Source of the DNA: Candidatus Xiphinematobacter sp.
Lineage (GTDB): Bacteria; Verrucomicrobiota; Verrucomicrobiia; Chthoniobacterales; Xiphinematobacteraceae
DNA length: 64,000 nucleotides
Reading direction: 5' to 3'
Assembly: GCA_016766635.1 (NCBI GenBank)
Contig: CP068473.1
Coordinates: 616,673-680,672 of the forward strand
The notes under the pieces were generated by a model. It was not told where the DNA came from and made no database searches. It saw nothing but the letters and a program-made list of their open reading frames with translations. Made by a program: the position numbers and the translations under genes. Position 1 is the stretch's first letter. Every line of letters starts with the position of its first letter. Below are positions 37,386 through 45,985 of the stretch, in pieces.

Positions 37386-38153
37386 TTAGTTGATAGCCTT
37401 CTGGCGCACGAAGGAGAGGCGTGAGGAGGGAATCCAACAGACTCGATCCCCTTCAGGGAGTCTACAGTAGCTCCAATCCCCTCGTTCGGAAAGCACTGTC
37501 ACGGGGGTACCTGGTAGAAGAAAGGTTATACGATCGGCAGCAGCCATCGGCTGGGTTAGAGCTGGCTCCCCTTCTTGAGTTTGAGTTACAACAATGGCTA
37601 GGTGTTTTCTCGTCACGCGTGGGTCACTCAACCAGCCAACCAGAACCATTGCGGCACCTACCAACGAGAGACAGCAGCCGCCTAAGTTGAACAGCGGCTT
37701 CTTTTTGAAAAAGCCACTAACCTGCGGGAAAGTCCCTGTCCAGAAAAGAATCTCACCGGCAATGAGTAAAAAAGTGGGTGTGACTATCCCTGCAAGTCTT
37801 TGTATCCAGGTAGGAGTAAGTTCTGGAAGCCCTGTTTGCGCATGCAATCGACTTAGCCCTTCCTTAGCCTCAGCGCATTGAGGGTTCAACATTAATGCCC
37901 GATAGTAATTGAGCGCGGCTTCAGCTGAGTTGTTCCTTTTCTGAAAAGCAAGCCCTAGGTTTGCATAAATTGCTGATCCGTAAATACCTTTGCTAATTAG
38001 TGACTCATATGCTGTGACCGCACCATCTATATCCCCTGCTAGTAACCTATCGGTTGCTTCCTCAAAAGAAGTGGCCTTCACGGCAGCGGTCACTCCTGCA
38101 AGGAGTACCATAAACAGCAGTAGTATACGAAAAGAAAGATAAGCTCTCATCAA
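37386..38153 (-). CDS. batE: BatE-like TPR protein with SH3-type C-terminus
   Basis: Last gene of the Bat (Bacteroides aerotolerance-type) locus. A signal peptide or anchor (RILLLFMVLLAGVTAAV) is followed by two to three TPR repeats (about 30-105; GAVTAYESLISKGIYGSAIYANLGLAFQK), two hydrophobic helices (about 125-175), and a bacterial SH3-like domain (FLLPGTPVTVLSERGDWSYCRL). BatE proteins are periplasmic scaffolds that accompany BatA-D. The exact role is unknown in any species. It overlaps batD by 4 bp. Confidence 0.8.
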   Translation of the reverse strand: MMRAYLSFRILLLFMVLLAGVTAAVKATSFEEATDRLLAGDIDGAVTAYESLISKGIYGSAIYANLGLAFQKRNNSAEAALNYYRALMLNPQCAEAKEGLSRLHAQTGLPELTPTWIQRLAGIVTPTFLLIAGEILFWTGTFPQVSGFFKKKPLFNLGGCCLSLVGAAMVLVGWLSDPRVTRKHLAIVVTQTQEGEPALTQPMAAADRITFLLPGTPVTVLSERGDWSYCRLPEGDRVCWIPSSRLSFVRQKAIN

Positions 38154-39973
38154 CCCAGATGCCCTAAGAGTCTCAGGATAGCTGCACGAGTCTCGATGGG
38201 AGGTTTCTCCACCTGACGAAAGCCGTAGGATGTCTCCTCATGAAGTACCAAGGTTTTCAACGCCAACTTAGATTCCTCACCTACGAGCCCAATAGCACGC
38301 ACGACTTCCTGCGCTGATTCTCCTCTCATATTTTTCCCAGAGGCCAATTGCGCCCGCAAGAGAAGAAATTCTGCAGCGGAGGAATAGAACTTTTCTGCAG
38401 AAGTATTAGGATCGGACAGCCTATCTAAAGACGCTTTCAAGGGGGATCGTAATTCACCAGATTTTTTAAAATTCCGCACGAGTTGACTCCCAACAAAGGC
38501 CAACAATGCCAGGATAGCTATCCCATTGGCGGCCGCAAACTCAGGACGTCCGGTAATTGGTTGGTAAGATTCAGCAGCGAATTTTCTCACGACTCTCCGT
38601 TTTTCCTTCTCAGTTAGGGGAACGGAAGATCTTACTTCTGGCGCAGATGCTGAGTGGGATGCTGGCCTTGCCCTTACTGCTGAGGCAGAGCGCAATGTTA
38701 TGTACTTCGTTAGAGTGGGGTTGAAATAAGAAAAAACGACCTCCGGCGTGGAATTTTTTTCCACACTGGGGACCAGCATCCATTCGAACACTTTCTCGCC
38801 ATATCCCCCCAGTCTTTTAAACTTTGGTGGGAAGGAATAGGACTTCCATCCTTGTCTACCATCCAATTCTAGTTCTCTGATCCGCTCAAAATTTCCTTCC
38901 CCAGAAATAATTGCTCGTAAGGTAATAGGATCTCCCAGTGAAGAATCCTTTGTGGAGGCTTCCACGCGTAGAGCAAAGTTTCCAATGGCACCATGAAAAG
39001 AAACTGGTTGTCTCTCATTTGGTAAAGAGAGTGCCTGTATAGTTGCAGAATCTGACCTGACCTCTATTTTCCGCACGGCGTGAGCAACCGATATTGTGCC
39101 AAAAAAGCGCTGCAAAAAAGCATCTGCCACATTCGCCTCCTGTTGTGAGATATCAAGAAGTGGGCGCTCCAGCACCTGACAGATGAGGGATGCTGGTGGA
39201 ATCTGCAACTTTCCCGCCCTTATTGGGCAAACAGAACTTTGAAAAGCAAGAACCGTGTACTTAGTCCCGTTGATTTCTCGATAACTCCGCTTAGGTTCGC
39301 TCATTTCCTGAACCATAAATCCCTCTCCGATCAAAGATGGTGCAGAGCTAATGGACTGTACGGAAAGATTAGGGTGAAAAAAATACTGGACTTTAATGGG
39401 GATTATATCCCCTAGGTAGGCTTCTTTTTTAGGGATGGAAAGCATTCCAAATGCAAGCTTTGTATCGGTGGAACGCAATGGGGGGGATTGCTGAGGTATC
39501 TTTTGTTTGTGCCTGCCCCTCTGTGTGAAAGCTTCTACCACCTTCAAGGATAACGGCTTAGTCAGAAGGATTGCACCATCTACCTTGACTTGCAAAGCGG
39601 GGATGATGAAAGTCCCGGCGCGCAACGGATATACAGAAAAGGTATAAGTGGAACTTGAATCAACTTGCGTATTGAGCATGCGAATTTGCGTCGACCGCCC
39701 GACATAACTTACTCGTAAACCCTCTATTCTTATATCATCGGGTACCTCCGCGTTTCTTGCTCCCTGGACAATGATGTCTAGATGGACAGTTTGTCCCACC
39801 TGCACCTCCCCATCGGAAATTCGAACACTCGCCCGAACAGCTGCTGCACAGGCAGAAAGGAAAGAGATATACCACAACCACCAACAGCAGATTAGTGAAG
39901 CTACCACGTAACTCTTTAAGTAGGAATTTAGCCAAGTTCTCATGCTCAATTTTAGCAAGATACCTCTTCCCAT
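38150..39973 (-). CDS. batD: BatD family protein
   Basis: A 607-residue exported membrane protein. The N-terminus has a hydrophobic signal (YVVASLICCWWLWYISFLSA). ASVRISDGEVQVGQTVHLDIIVQGARN then begins the repeated beta-sandwich (oxygen-tolerance) domains, including VEASTKDSSLGDPITLRAIISGEGNFERI. A single transmembrane helix near residue 485 (GIAILALLAFVGSQLV) is followed by a cytoplasmic helical tail. This is the domain order of BatD. The ATG at 39973 is used; the ATG at 39943, closer to the signal, is equally plausible. Confidence 0.85.
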   Translation of the reverse strand: MGRGILLKLSMRTWLNSYLKSYVVASLICCWWLWYISFLSACAAAVRASVRISDGEVQVGQTVHLDIIVQGARNAEVPDDIRIEGLRVSYVGRSTQIRMLNTQVDSSSTYTFSVYPLRAGTFIIPALQVKVDGAILLTKPLSLKVVEAFTQRGRHKQKIPQQSPPLRSTDTKLAFGMLSIPKKEAYLGDIIPIKVQYFFHPNLSVQSISSAPSLIGEGFMVQEMSEPKRSYREINGTKYTVLAFQSSVCPIRAGKLQIPPASLICQVLERPLLDISQQEANVADAFLQRFFGTISVAHAVRKIEVRSDSATIQALSLPNERQPVSFHGAIGNFALRVEASTKDSSLGDPITLRAIISGEGNFERIRELELDGRQGWKSYSFPPKFKRLGGYGEKVFEWMLVPSVEKNSTPEVVFSYFNPTLTKYITLRSASAVRARPASHSASAPEVRSSVPLTEKEKRRVVRKFAAESYQPITGRPEFAAANGIAILALLAFVGSQLVRNFKKSGELRSPLKASLDRLSDPNTSAEKFYSSAAEFLLLRAQLASGKNMRGESAQEVVRAIGLVGEESKLALKTLVLHEETSYGFRQVEKPPIETRAAILRLLGHLG

Positions 39974-40216
39974 TAAGTAGTCCCATCGGCTTAGGGGGCG
40001 TGGGAAGACAAGAGATTGATAAAGGAACGGGAATTAGGACTTACATTCCAACGACGTTCCAACTTCAAGCAGGGGGGGCTGGACGACCTCCTGTTCACCA
40101 ATTTTTGTAGATATCTTCAGGGAGATCCTGCCCACGGATTTTGACATGCTGCTCATCCTCCTTCATAGAGTCTATTATCATGTTTGCTTGCTCTGCTGTC
40201 AGTAATGCGGATGGAA

Positions 40217-41995
40217 TCATCGTTCCACTGGAAAGGCCTCCTTTTCTTCCTCCAGCTTGCTCATTTTTGTCTGTTTTCGAAACAAAAGAGGGAAAGGTAG
40301 AAGAAGCGCCAGACCGCGAATTCTGGTCCTGTTGGCTCCCCTTGTTCTCCCTTTGGTCCTGTTGGCTCGGTCCTGTTGGCTCCCCTTGTTCTCCCTTTGG
40401 TCCTGTTGGCTCCCCTTGTTCTCCCTTTGGTCCTGTTGGCTCCCCTTGTTCTCCCTTTGGTCCTGTTGGCTCCCCTTGTTCTCCCTTTGGTCCTGTTGGC
40501 TCCCCTTGTTCTCTCTTTGGTCCTGCTCCCTCAGCATTGCCTGTACCAATTTTTTGTTGTCTGCAGCGGCTTTGTTTTTAGGCTGCTGCCTAAGCACTTG
40601 GTCATATTGACGGATGGCAGCCTTCCACTGTGCTCGTCTCTGCTCATACGAAGAACTGGCTTCCCCCTTTCGTACTAGACTGTTGCCCATATTGTATTGG
40701 GCACTAGCACGAAGTTGCACAGATTTCCCTGGGATAGCCTTTCCAAAAAAATCAAGAGCCCTATCATAATCTCCCAATCTGTAAGCTGCTGTACCCGCAT
40801 TAAAGGAGGCTTCTGGAAGATTCGGTCTCTCTTGTAAACAACTCTCAAAATCTTTGAGAGCTCTTTGATAGTCTCCCCTCTGATAACTTTCTAAGCCATT
40901 TTGTGCAGCTTTTACCGACGTCGCTGTCGACAAGATGCCCACTAATATCAGTCCCGGAAAGGGGATGCGCCTGCAACAACCCATCCTCCAATGCTCTGTT
41001 AATCGCCAAGCCAATAGCAACAAAATCGCCGGAATGAGGGTCCACTCAAATCTCTCAATAGGACGGCTCGACATCAAGGCTTGACCCTTCCTTGGGACGA
41101 GTGAGGGGAGTAACCCTTGGTTAAAGATCCGTTGAGCAGATAAAAATGGGCTAAAGGGACAGTAAAAACCACCGGTGGTTTCTGCAATTGCTTTGAGATA
41201 CGCTGCATCTAAGTGGCTGATTACTGGTTTTCCGTCAGCACCACGCACGAAATCTTGTTCCCCAGATTGTGCAGCAGCAATGGGGATCAAGGATCCTCTG
41301 GTGGTGCCAATACCTACAGCATAAATGTGGATTCCCTGGGAGGCTGCTTTTTTTGCTTCGATGATAGCCTTCCCCTCTAACTCTTCACCGTCGGACACGA
41401 GAATCAATGCACGAGCTTCTCCCACAAGGTGACCAAATGCCGTTCTTGCTACTCGAATAGCAGAAGCAATGTTAGTCCCGCCTCTAGGAATGAAATTCAC
41501 ATCCAATTCCTCAACCCCCCCAGCTATAGCACCATAGTCAATTGTCGGTGGAATTTGTAGGAAAGCTGTTCCAGAAAAAGTGATTAACCCCAAACGGTCC
41601 CCACGAAGGCAATTGATGAGATCTTGCACAAAAAACTTCGCTTGTGTCAGCCGGTTGGGTGCAGAATCGTCTGCCAACATGCTTCTAGAAACATCTACTG
41701 CAACGATAATGTCCTTCCCTGCTTGCGTGGTACTTATAGGAGCGGTTCCTAGCTGGGGCCTGGCAAGGGTTGTGATCAAAAGAGTAAGACTGCCCAGCAA
41801 GAGGGCTGCCCGGATGAATTTCCGCTTTCCACTCACGGAATCTACGAGTTGCTCAAACAAACGGGGAGCTACTACTTGTTGTAGGAGAAGTGTGTTCCGT
41901 CGATTTGCCCACCACAAAAGCAAGGCAATCGCTGGCAAGATGGCCAGAGCGGCAAACCAGGATGGTTCACTAAAGCTTAGGGAAGCTGCCTCCAT
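40217..41995 (-). CDS. batB: BatB/BatC-type fusion: VWA domain plus TPR, frameshifted near its end
   Basis: Membrane-anchored von Willebrand A protein fused to a TPR domain. I use the ATG at 41995, which overlaps batA. Two hydrophobic segments precede the VWA domain with an intact MIDAS (DVSRS, D101, S103, S105) and DLLPA-type GGTNIASAI. A third helix near 325 leads to TPR repeats (about 370-480). Then come five copies of DQRENKGSQQ from a 30-bp repeat array. A 14-bp partial unit shifts the frame, giving an arginine-rich tail that stops at 40217. Restoring the frame yields a sixth copy and a coherent tail with LLTAEQANMIIDSMKEDEQ, ending KNW at 40095. Confidence 0.85.
   Translation of the reverse strand: MEAASLSFSEPSWFAALAILPAIALLLWWANRRNTLLLQQVVAPRLFEQLVDSVSGKRKFIRAALLLGSLTLLITTLARPQLGTAPISTTQAGKDIIVAVDVSRSMLADDSAPNRLTQAKFFVQDLINCLRGDRLGLITFSGTAFLQIPPTIDYGAIAGGVEELDVNFIPRGGTNIASAIRVARTAFGHLVGEARALILVSDGEELEGKAIIEAKKAASQGIHIYAVGIGTTRGSLIPIAAAQSGEQDFVRGADGKPVISHLDAAYLKAIAETTGGFYCPFSPFLSAQRIFNQGLLPSLVPRKGQALMSSRPIERFEWTLIPAILLLLAWRLTEHWRMGCCRRIPFPGLILVGILSTATSVKAAQNGLESYQRGDYQRALKDFESCLQERPNLPEASFNAGTAAYRLGDYDRALDFFGKAIPGKSVQLRASAQYNMGNSLVRKGEASSSYEQRRAQWKAAIRQYDQVLRQQPKNKAAADNKKLVQAMLREQDQRENKGSQQDQRENKGSQQDQRENKGSQQDQRENKGSQQDQRENKGSQQDRANRTKGRTRGANRTRIRGLALLLPFPLLFRKQTKMSKLEEEKEAFPVER
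40327..40520. repeat. 30-bp minisatellite (six units plus a 14-bp partial unit) in batB/C
   Basis: Unit TCCTGTTGGCTCCCCTTGTTCTCCCTTTGG (plus strand) occurs at 40327-40356, 40371-40400, 40401-40430, 40431-40460, 40461-40490 and 40491-40520, the last with one substitution. Between the first and second copies lies a 14-bp fragment (40357-40370), equivalent to a unit with 16 bp deleted. Whole units keep the frame (10 residues each); the partial does not. There are no spacers, so this is not CRISPR. Confidence 0.97.
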
Positions 41996-43011
41996 ACCGT
42001 TTGAGAAAGAAGGACTTCCGCTAGGAGCAGTCCGAGTGCTAAACCTACGAGCCACGGGAACAAATCCAGATAAAACAATACCTTAGTCACTACTGCCGTT
42101 GACCTTTCCATTTGGCCGACTGTTTGAAAAATTTTCTTTAGAGACTGCCTATCCGCTGCATGAAAGAATTGCCCGCTTGTCACCTCTGCAATTTTTTTTA
42201 AAGTGGCCGGGTCACTGTCAAGCTCAACCATTTGATATCGAGTTCCGCCAAATATATCTGGCACTGGAAAGGGTACTGGGCCGCTGGAGCCTGCACCGAT
42301 GGTGTAGATTTTTATCCCAAGAGCCCTGGCTGCCTCTGCGGCGGTTAGAGGAGAGATACGGCCGGCATTATTTACGCCATCCGTGAGTAGTATCAGGACC
42401 TTTTTTGACTTAGAAGAGTGGTTCCTGAGGCGCCGAGTGGCGGCAGCAATTGCTGAACCAATAGCAGTGCTATCCTCTTCTTCTATCATACCTGCCTGCA
42501 GGCGCCCTATATTTGATGCCAGCCAGTCACGATTTAGTGTAGGTGGGCTAACCAAATAGGGGCGTCCAGCAAATGCAATAATACCGATGTGATCATTTAG
42601 GCGTTTAGCGATAAATTGCCGTGCAATCCCCTTGACGGCCCCTATTCTGCTTATCCGCTTATTGCCGATAGTCATGTCTTCTGCTCTCATAGAGCTGGAA
42701 ACATCGAAAGCCAATAGGATGTCGATACCACTTGACTGAAGACGAGTGTTACTCTTTTCCAGTTGCGGTCGAGATGCCGCTAGAAACAAAAGGGTCACTG
42801 TCAAGCAAGTAATTGCATTGAGGTAACTTCTGGTCTGCGATTTACCACCTCGACCCAAGGCCAACATTGTTTCTATGGAAGAAAACCGCACAGCTGGCGT
42901 AACACTACCTACCATCCGCCTCAAAAGAAACAGCGCTGGAAGGGCCAGCAAAAAAAAGAGGACCCAGGGATATAGAATGGTAAAGCTGCCAAAGCGAAGC
43001 GGATGTATCAT
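41977..43011 (-). CDS. batA: BatA-type VWA-domain membrane protein
   Basis: A 344-residue aerotolerance-type protein with two N-terminal hydrophobic helices (YPWVLFFLLALPALFLL and the segment near residue 70), a VWA domain with intact MIDAS (DVSSS at 103-107, TDGVNNAGRI later), and a C-terminal helix (LFPWLVGLALGLLLAEVLL). I use the ATG at 43011; the frame upstream overlaps the preceding gene and lacks family features. BatA and BatB likely form a periplasmic complex controlled by MoxR; the physiological substrate is not known. It overlaps batB/C by 19 bp. Confidence 0.87.
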   Translation of the reverse strand: MIHPLRFGSFTILYPWVLFFLLALPALFLLRRMVGSVTPAVRFSSIETMLALGRGGKSQTRSYLNAITCLTVTLLFLAASRPQLEKSNTRLQSSGIDILLAFDVSSSMRAEDMTIGNKRISRIGAVKGIARQFIAKRLNDHIGIIAFAGRPYLVSPPTLNRDWLASNIGRLQAGMIEEEDSTAIGSAIAAATRRLRNHSSKSKKVLILLTDGVNNAGRISPLTAAEAARALGIKIYTIGAGSSGPVPFPVPDIFGGTRYQMVELDSDPATLKKIAEVTSGQFFHAADRQSLKKIFQTVGQMERSTAVVTKVLFYLDLFPWLVGLALGLLLAEVLLSQTVWRQLP

Positions 43012-43040
43012 TCCACTCTCTCTACCTGCAGTTGTTTTTT

Positions 43041-43583
43041 TTAGAGTTCCTGTGAAACCGCATCCTGATTTTTTGTACATACAAGCTGCTCTGCCTGTAG
43101 TAACAAAGCGGAAGTCTCATCTCGCTTTATTTCTTTCCTGGAGAATTTAAGAAGGTCGGCCATCTCAAGAAATTTTCCTAGTATGACCTTCTCCTCTAAG
43201 GAGAACATAGGGCTGTCTTGAATGGACACCAAGAACTCCATGGAGGTTTGAGTTGTCGCGTGTAGCCCGTATTCCTCTTGTATGTAGCGACGGAGAAGAG
43301 CGGAAACTTCAACACCAAAGTCGTGGGGAGAAAGTACTTCTATTTGGGAGCGGAGCAGTGCTAATGCCTGTAGCGCGGTGTCCTTGGGAGAGGTAGGTCG
43401 TTTCCCTTTGGGAAGGGAAAGCTTCCTGACAAAAAAAAATGTGGCGGTGAGGCCCAGAACACCTAAGATGGCCAGCGGAGCGACCCAAACTGGATACCAA
43501 ACTGGATATGGAGGAATAGGGACCGGAGGGTCAATATCATGGAGTGGAGCTAGTTCTAGCAAGGAGGAGACAGCAGAAGTCAT
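43041..43583 (-). CDS. DUF4381 domain protein of the Bat locus
   Basis: A 180-residue membrane protein that usually sits between the DUF58 and batA genes in such loci. The N-terminus is DIDPPVPIPPYPVWYPVWVAP followed by one helix (LAILGVLGLTATFFFV) and a cytoplasmic helical region (about 75-175, with VSALLRRYIQEEYGL). The duplicated PVWY segment comes from a perfect 12-bp tandem repeat (43485-43508). The start overlaps the DUF58 stop (ATGA). Function unknown; a structural partner of BatA/BatB is the usual guess. Confidence 0.8.
   Translation of the reverse strand: MTSAVSSLLELAPLHDIDPPVPIPPYPVWYPVWVAPLAILGVLGLTATFFFVRKLSLPKGKRPTSPKDTALQALALLRSQIEVLSPHDFGVEVSALLRRYIQEEYGLHATTQTSMEFLVSIQDSPMFSLEEKVILGKFLEMADLLKFSRKEIKRDETSALLLQAEQLVCTKNQDAVSQEL
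43485..43508. repeat. 12-bp perfect tandem duplication in the DUF4381 gene
   Basis: CCAAACTGGATA occurs at 43485-43496 and 43497-43508. It is in frame and doubles the YPVW motif just before the transmembrane helix. Confidence 0.95.
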
Positions 43584-44470
43584 AACAATTTCCTTTTTCT
43601 TCGCGCAAAAAAAGCACGTAGCGGTGGGATGATATCCTCATTGGTGTGGAACCGTATAATATCAACTCCAAGATTCTGTAGCACCTTTCTTTGAACACTG
43701 CGATGCCTCGATTCAAGCCTCGCAAACTCCTCCATCACTCTCCTCTTAGAGGAATCGAGCTCCACTTGGCGACCACTTTCAGCATCCTCAAAAGTAATAA
43801 CACCTACATTTGGCAGGAGGATTTCACCAGGATCCTCGATGCATAGAGCGATGACGTCATGCCTACGGCTTGCCACAATGAACTGCTTGGATAAGTCTGC
43901 AACGAGAAAATCAGAGAGAACAAACACTACAGCACGCCGATGGACCACGTGGTCAAGTATCCCAAATGCTGCGGAAAAGTCCGTACATTTACCCTTGGGC
44001 TTAAAAAGAAGCATTTCTCGGAGGAGCCTAAGTACATGAGGGTATCCCTTCTTTGGAGGGATGAAGAGCTCTACGCGATCGCTAAACAGGACAAGACCCA
44101 CTCTATCGTTGTTCCGAGAGGCGCTAAAGGCTAGGATGGACGCTATTTCCGCGGCAAATTCCCGCTTGCTCAGGCGTACACTTCCAAAAGTTCCAGAGGC
44201 GCTAATATCCACCGCTAGCATGACTGTTAGTTCTCGCTCTTCTACGAACTTTTTCACATAAGGCATGTCCAAGCGCGCAGTTACGTTCCAGTCAATACTG
44301 CGAATTTCATCGCCAGGTGCATACTCACGTACCTCATCAAAATGCATTCCACTTCCCTTGAAAGCGCTATGATAGCAGCCAGAAAAAGAGGACCTTACAA
44401 GATGCCGTGTGCATAGCTCAATCCGCCGAATTTTTCGAAAGGTCTCGTCTGGTTTATACATGGTATGCAT
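43580..44470 (-). CDS. DUF58 domain protein
   Basis: A 296-residue cytoplasmic protein of the MoxR-associated DUF58 family. From the ATG at 44470, preceded by GAAGGATG, the core reads GSGMHFDEVREYAPGDEIRSIDWNVTAR, the hallmark of the family. A VWA-like fold follows (VMLAVDISASGTFG, then FVLSDF). The frame runs upstream to 44569 inside moxR without similarity. It is thought to work with the MoxR ATPase as an adaptor between chaperone and Bat proteins. It overlaps DUF4381 by 4 bp. Confidence 0.9.
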   Translation of the reverse strand: MHTMYKPDETFRKIRRIELCTRHLVRSSFSGCYHSAFKGSGMHFDEVREYAPGDEIRSIDWNVTARLDMPYVKKFVEERELTVMLAVDISASGTFGSVRLSKREFAAEIASILAFSASRNNDRVGLVLFSDRVELFIPPKKGYPHVLRLLREMLLFKPKGKCTDFSAAFGILDHVVHRRAVVFVLSDFLVADLSKQFIVASRRHDVIALCIEDPGEILLPNVGVITFEDAESGRQVELDSSKRRVMEEFARLESRHRSVQRKVLQNLGVDIIRFHTNEDIIPPLRAFFARRKRKLL

Positions 44471-44528
44471 CTCACATCCTTCGATAATACCTACGGTTCT
44501 CCGGTAAGCGCCTCCAGTCAAACATAAT

Positions 44529-45518
44529 TCAGGGTACTGGAAGGCCGGCGAAAATTTTTTCGATAACATTCTCGCTGGTTACCAACTCCGCCTCTGCTTC
44601 GTAGGTTATCCCGACCCGATGGCGCAATACGTCTAACCCGACAGATTTGACATCCTGTGGAGTTACGTACGCTCTACCGGTTATGAATGCATTTGCCTTA
44701 CTGGCAAGTGTAAGGAAAATGGTCGCACGCGGGGATGCACCATAGCGAATTAGGCTGTCCAATTTAAGCTTGAAGGCCTCCGGAGCGCGAGTGGCCCTAA
44801 CAATATCCACGATGTAATCTCTCACACGCCCATTCACATAAATCCCGTTTACTACACTGCGAGCGCGGACAATTTCCGACATGCTCACAGTACTTAACAC
44901 AGAGAGTCGTGGTGTAGAAGTAGCCATCATATCTAGGATAGCAAGCTCTTCCTCCCGGCTAGGATAGCCTATTTTAAGTTTTAACATAAAACGGTCCAAC
45001 TGAGCCTCAGGTAATGGATAAGTACCCTCCTGCTCAATAGGGTTTTGCGTTGCTAAGACCAGAAATGGGTCTGGAAGGGGATAAGTTTGTCCACCTAGGG
45101 TTACCTGCCGCTCCTGCATGGCCTCTAGCAAAGCACTTTGTACTTTAGCCGGAGCCCGATTAATCTCGTCCGCGAGGAGCAAGTTAGAGAAAATAGGGCC
45201 CAGCTTTGTAGTGAATTCTCCGGTGCGTGGATTATAAATTGGTGTTCCTATCAAGTCAGCAGGTAGAAGGTCTGGAGTAAATTGCACTCTTTGAAATCCT
45301 GTCTGAACTGCTGAGGCCAAGGTACGCACCGCCAGCGTCTTAGCCAGACCAGGCACGCCTTCTAACAAAATATGCCCATTAGTTAGGATACCTACCAGCA
45401 AGCGTTGAACTAGCGTGCTCTGGCCGATAATCACCTTGCTTACTTCATCGAGTAAGGGTCGTATCCAGTGCCTGGCCTCCTGGACTTGCTCATCTAACCC
45501 TGAAAACGTATTCATCAT
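44529..45518 (-). CDS. moxR: MoxR-family AAA+ ATPase
   Basis: A 329-residue AAA+ chaperone-type ATPase. Walker A is GVPGLAKT (54-61) and Walker B is LLLADEIN (113-120). RAPAKVQSALLEAMQERQVT, sensor 1 ATQNPIEQEGTYPLPEAQLDRF and the C-terminal lid (YITPQDV-type YVTPQDVKSV) are all present. MoxR proteins remodel or mature the products of adjacent VWA genes. It begins the seven-gene minus-strand locus moxR-DUF58-DUF4381-batA-batB/C-batD-batE, so this is its expected promoter-proximal place. Confidence 0.95.
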   Translation of the reverse strand: MMNTFSGLDEQVQEARHWIRPLLDEVSKVIIGQSTLVQRLLVGILTNGHILLEGVPGLAKTLAVRTLASAVQTGFQRVQFTPDLLPADLIGTPIYNPRTGEFTTKLGPIFSNLLLADEINRAPAKVQSALLEAMQERQVTLGGQTYPLPDPFLVLATQNPIEQEGTYPLPEAQLDRFMLKLKIGYPSREEELAILDMMATSTPRLSVLSTVSMSEIVRARSVVNGIYVNGRVRDYIVDIVRATRAPEAFKLKLDSLIRYGASPRATIFLTLASKANAFITGRAYVTPQDVKSVGLDVLRHRVGITYEAEAELVTSENVIEKIFAGLPVP

Positions 45519-45985
45519 TACAACAAATGCCTATCACACACGTCCTTCACGGTATAATCGCTTTTCACGCTGGGGAGATCCAACTTTTCTTCTCGGCCAA
45601 GAGGACTTCAAGTAAACTAAACGTCCATTGTAGCCAACAATTCTGCTATAGGTGAGAGACAACATCTATCAACCTTTAACCGTATTGATATGGTCGCTCC
45701 CAACTCACTTTTCCAAGCCGTTCGAATAGCCTCCAGATGCTCGAACGGGTAGATTGTGTAAGGTAAGCAACCCCTGTTAATCTTCGATGAAACTTCGACG
45801 GCATATAAGCCCTGTCACCTTGTACTACATTGATGGCAGAACGGTCAAAACAGGAGAGCATGGGCAGCCTGCTTACCAAAAAACAGACACCAAAATAGAT
45901 CCGCTATGTGCTTTCGAAGATTGGAGAAGGACTACAACCCTTCAGGGGTTAATCCCCACTCACGGTCTCACGCTGTACTTCAGAC
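45519..45985. other. Intergenic region between moxR and the acyltransferase fusion
   Basis: A 467-bp divergent gap. It should contain the promoters of the Bat locus (leftward) and the acyltransferase fusion gene (rightward). Small open frames on both strands look random. No RNA gene was recognised. Confidence 0.45.

Noticed and set aside
40327-40520. Regular repeat array as a CRISPR
   Set aside because: Units are directly adjacent with no spacers, lie in frame inside the batB/C coding sequence, and no cas genes are present.
40257-40678. Plus-strand open frames across the repeat array (leucine/proline/valine-rich)
   Set aside because: They exist only because the 30-bp repeat is open in several frames. 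They are antisense to batB/C and have no family resemblance.
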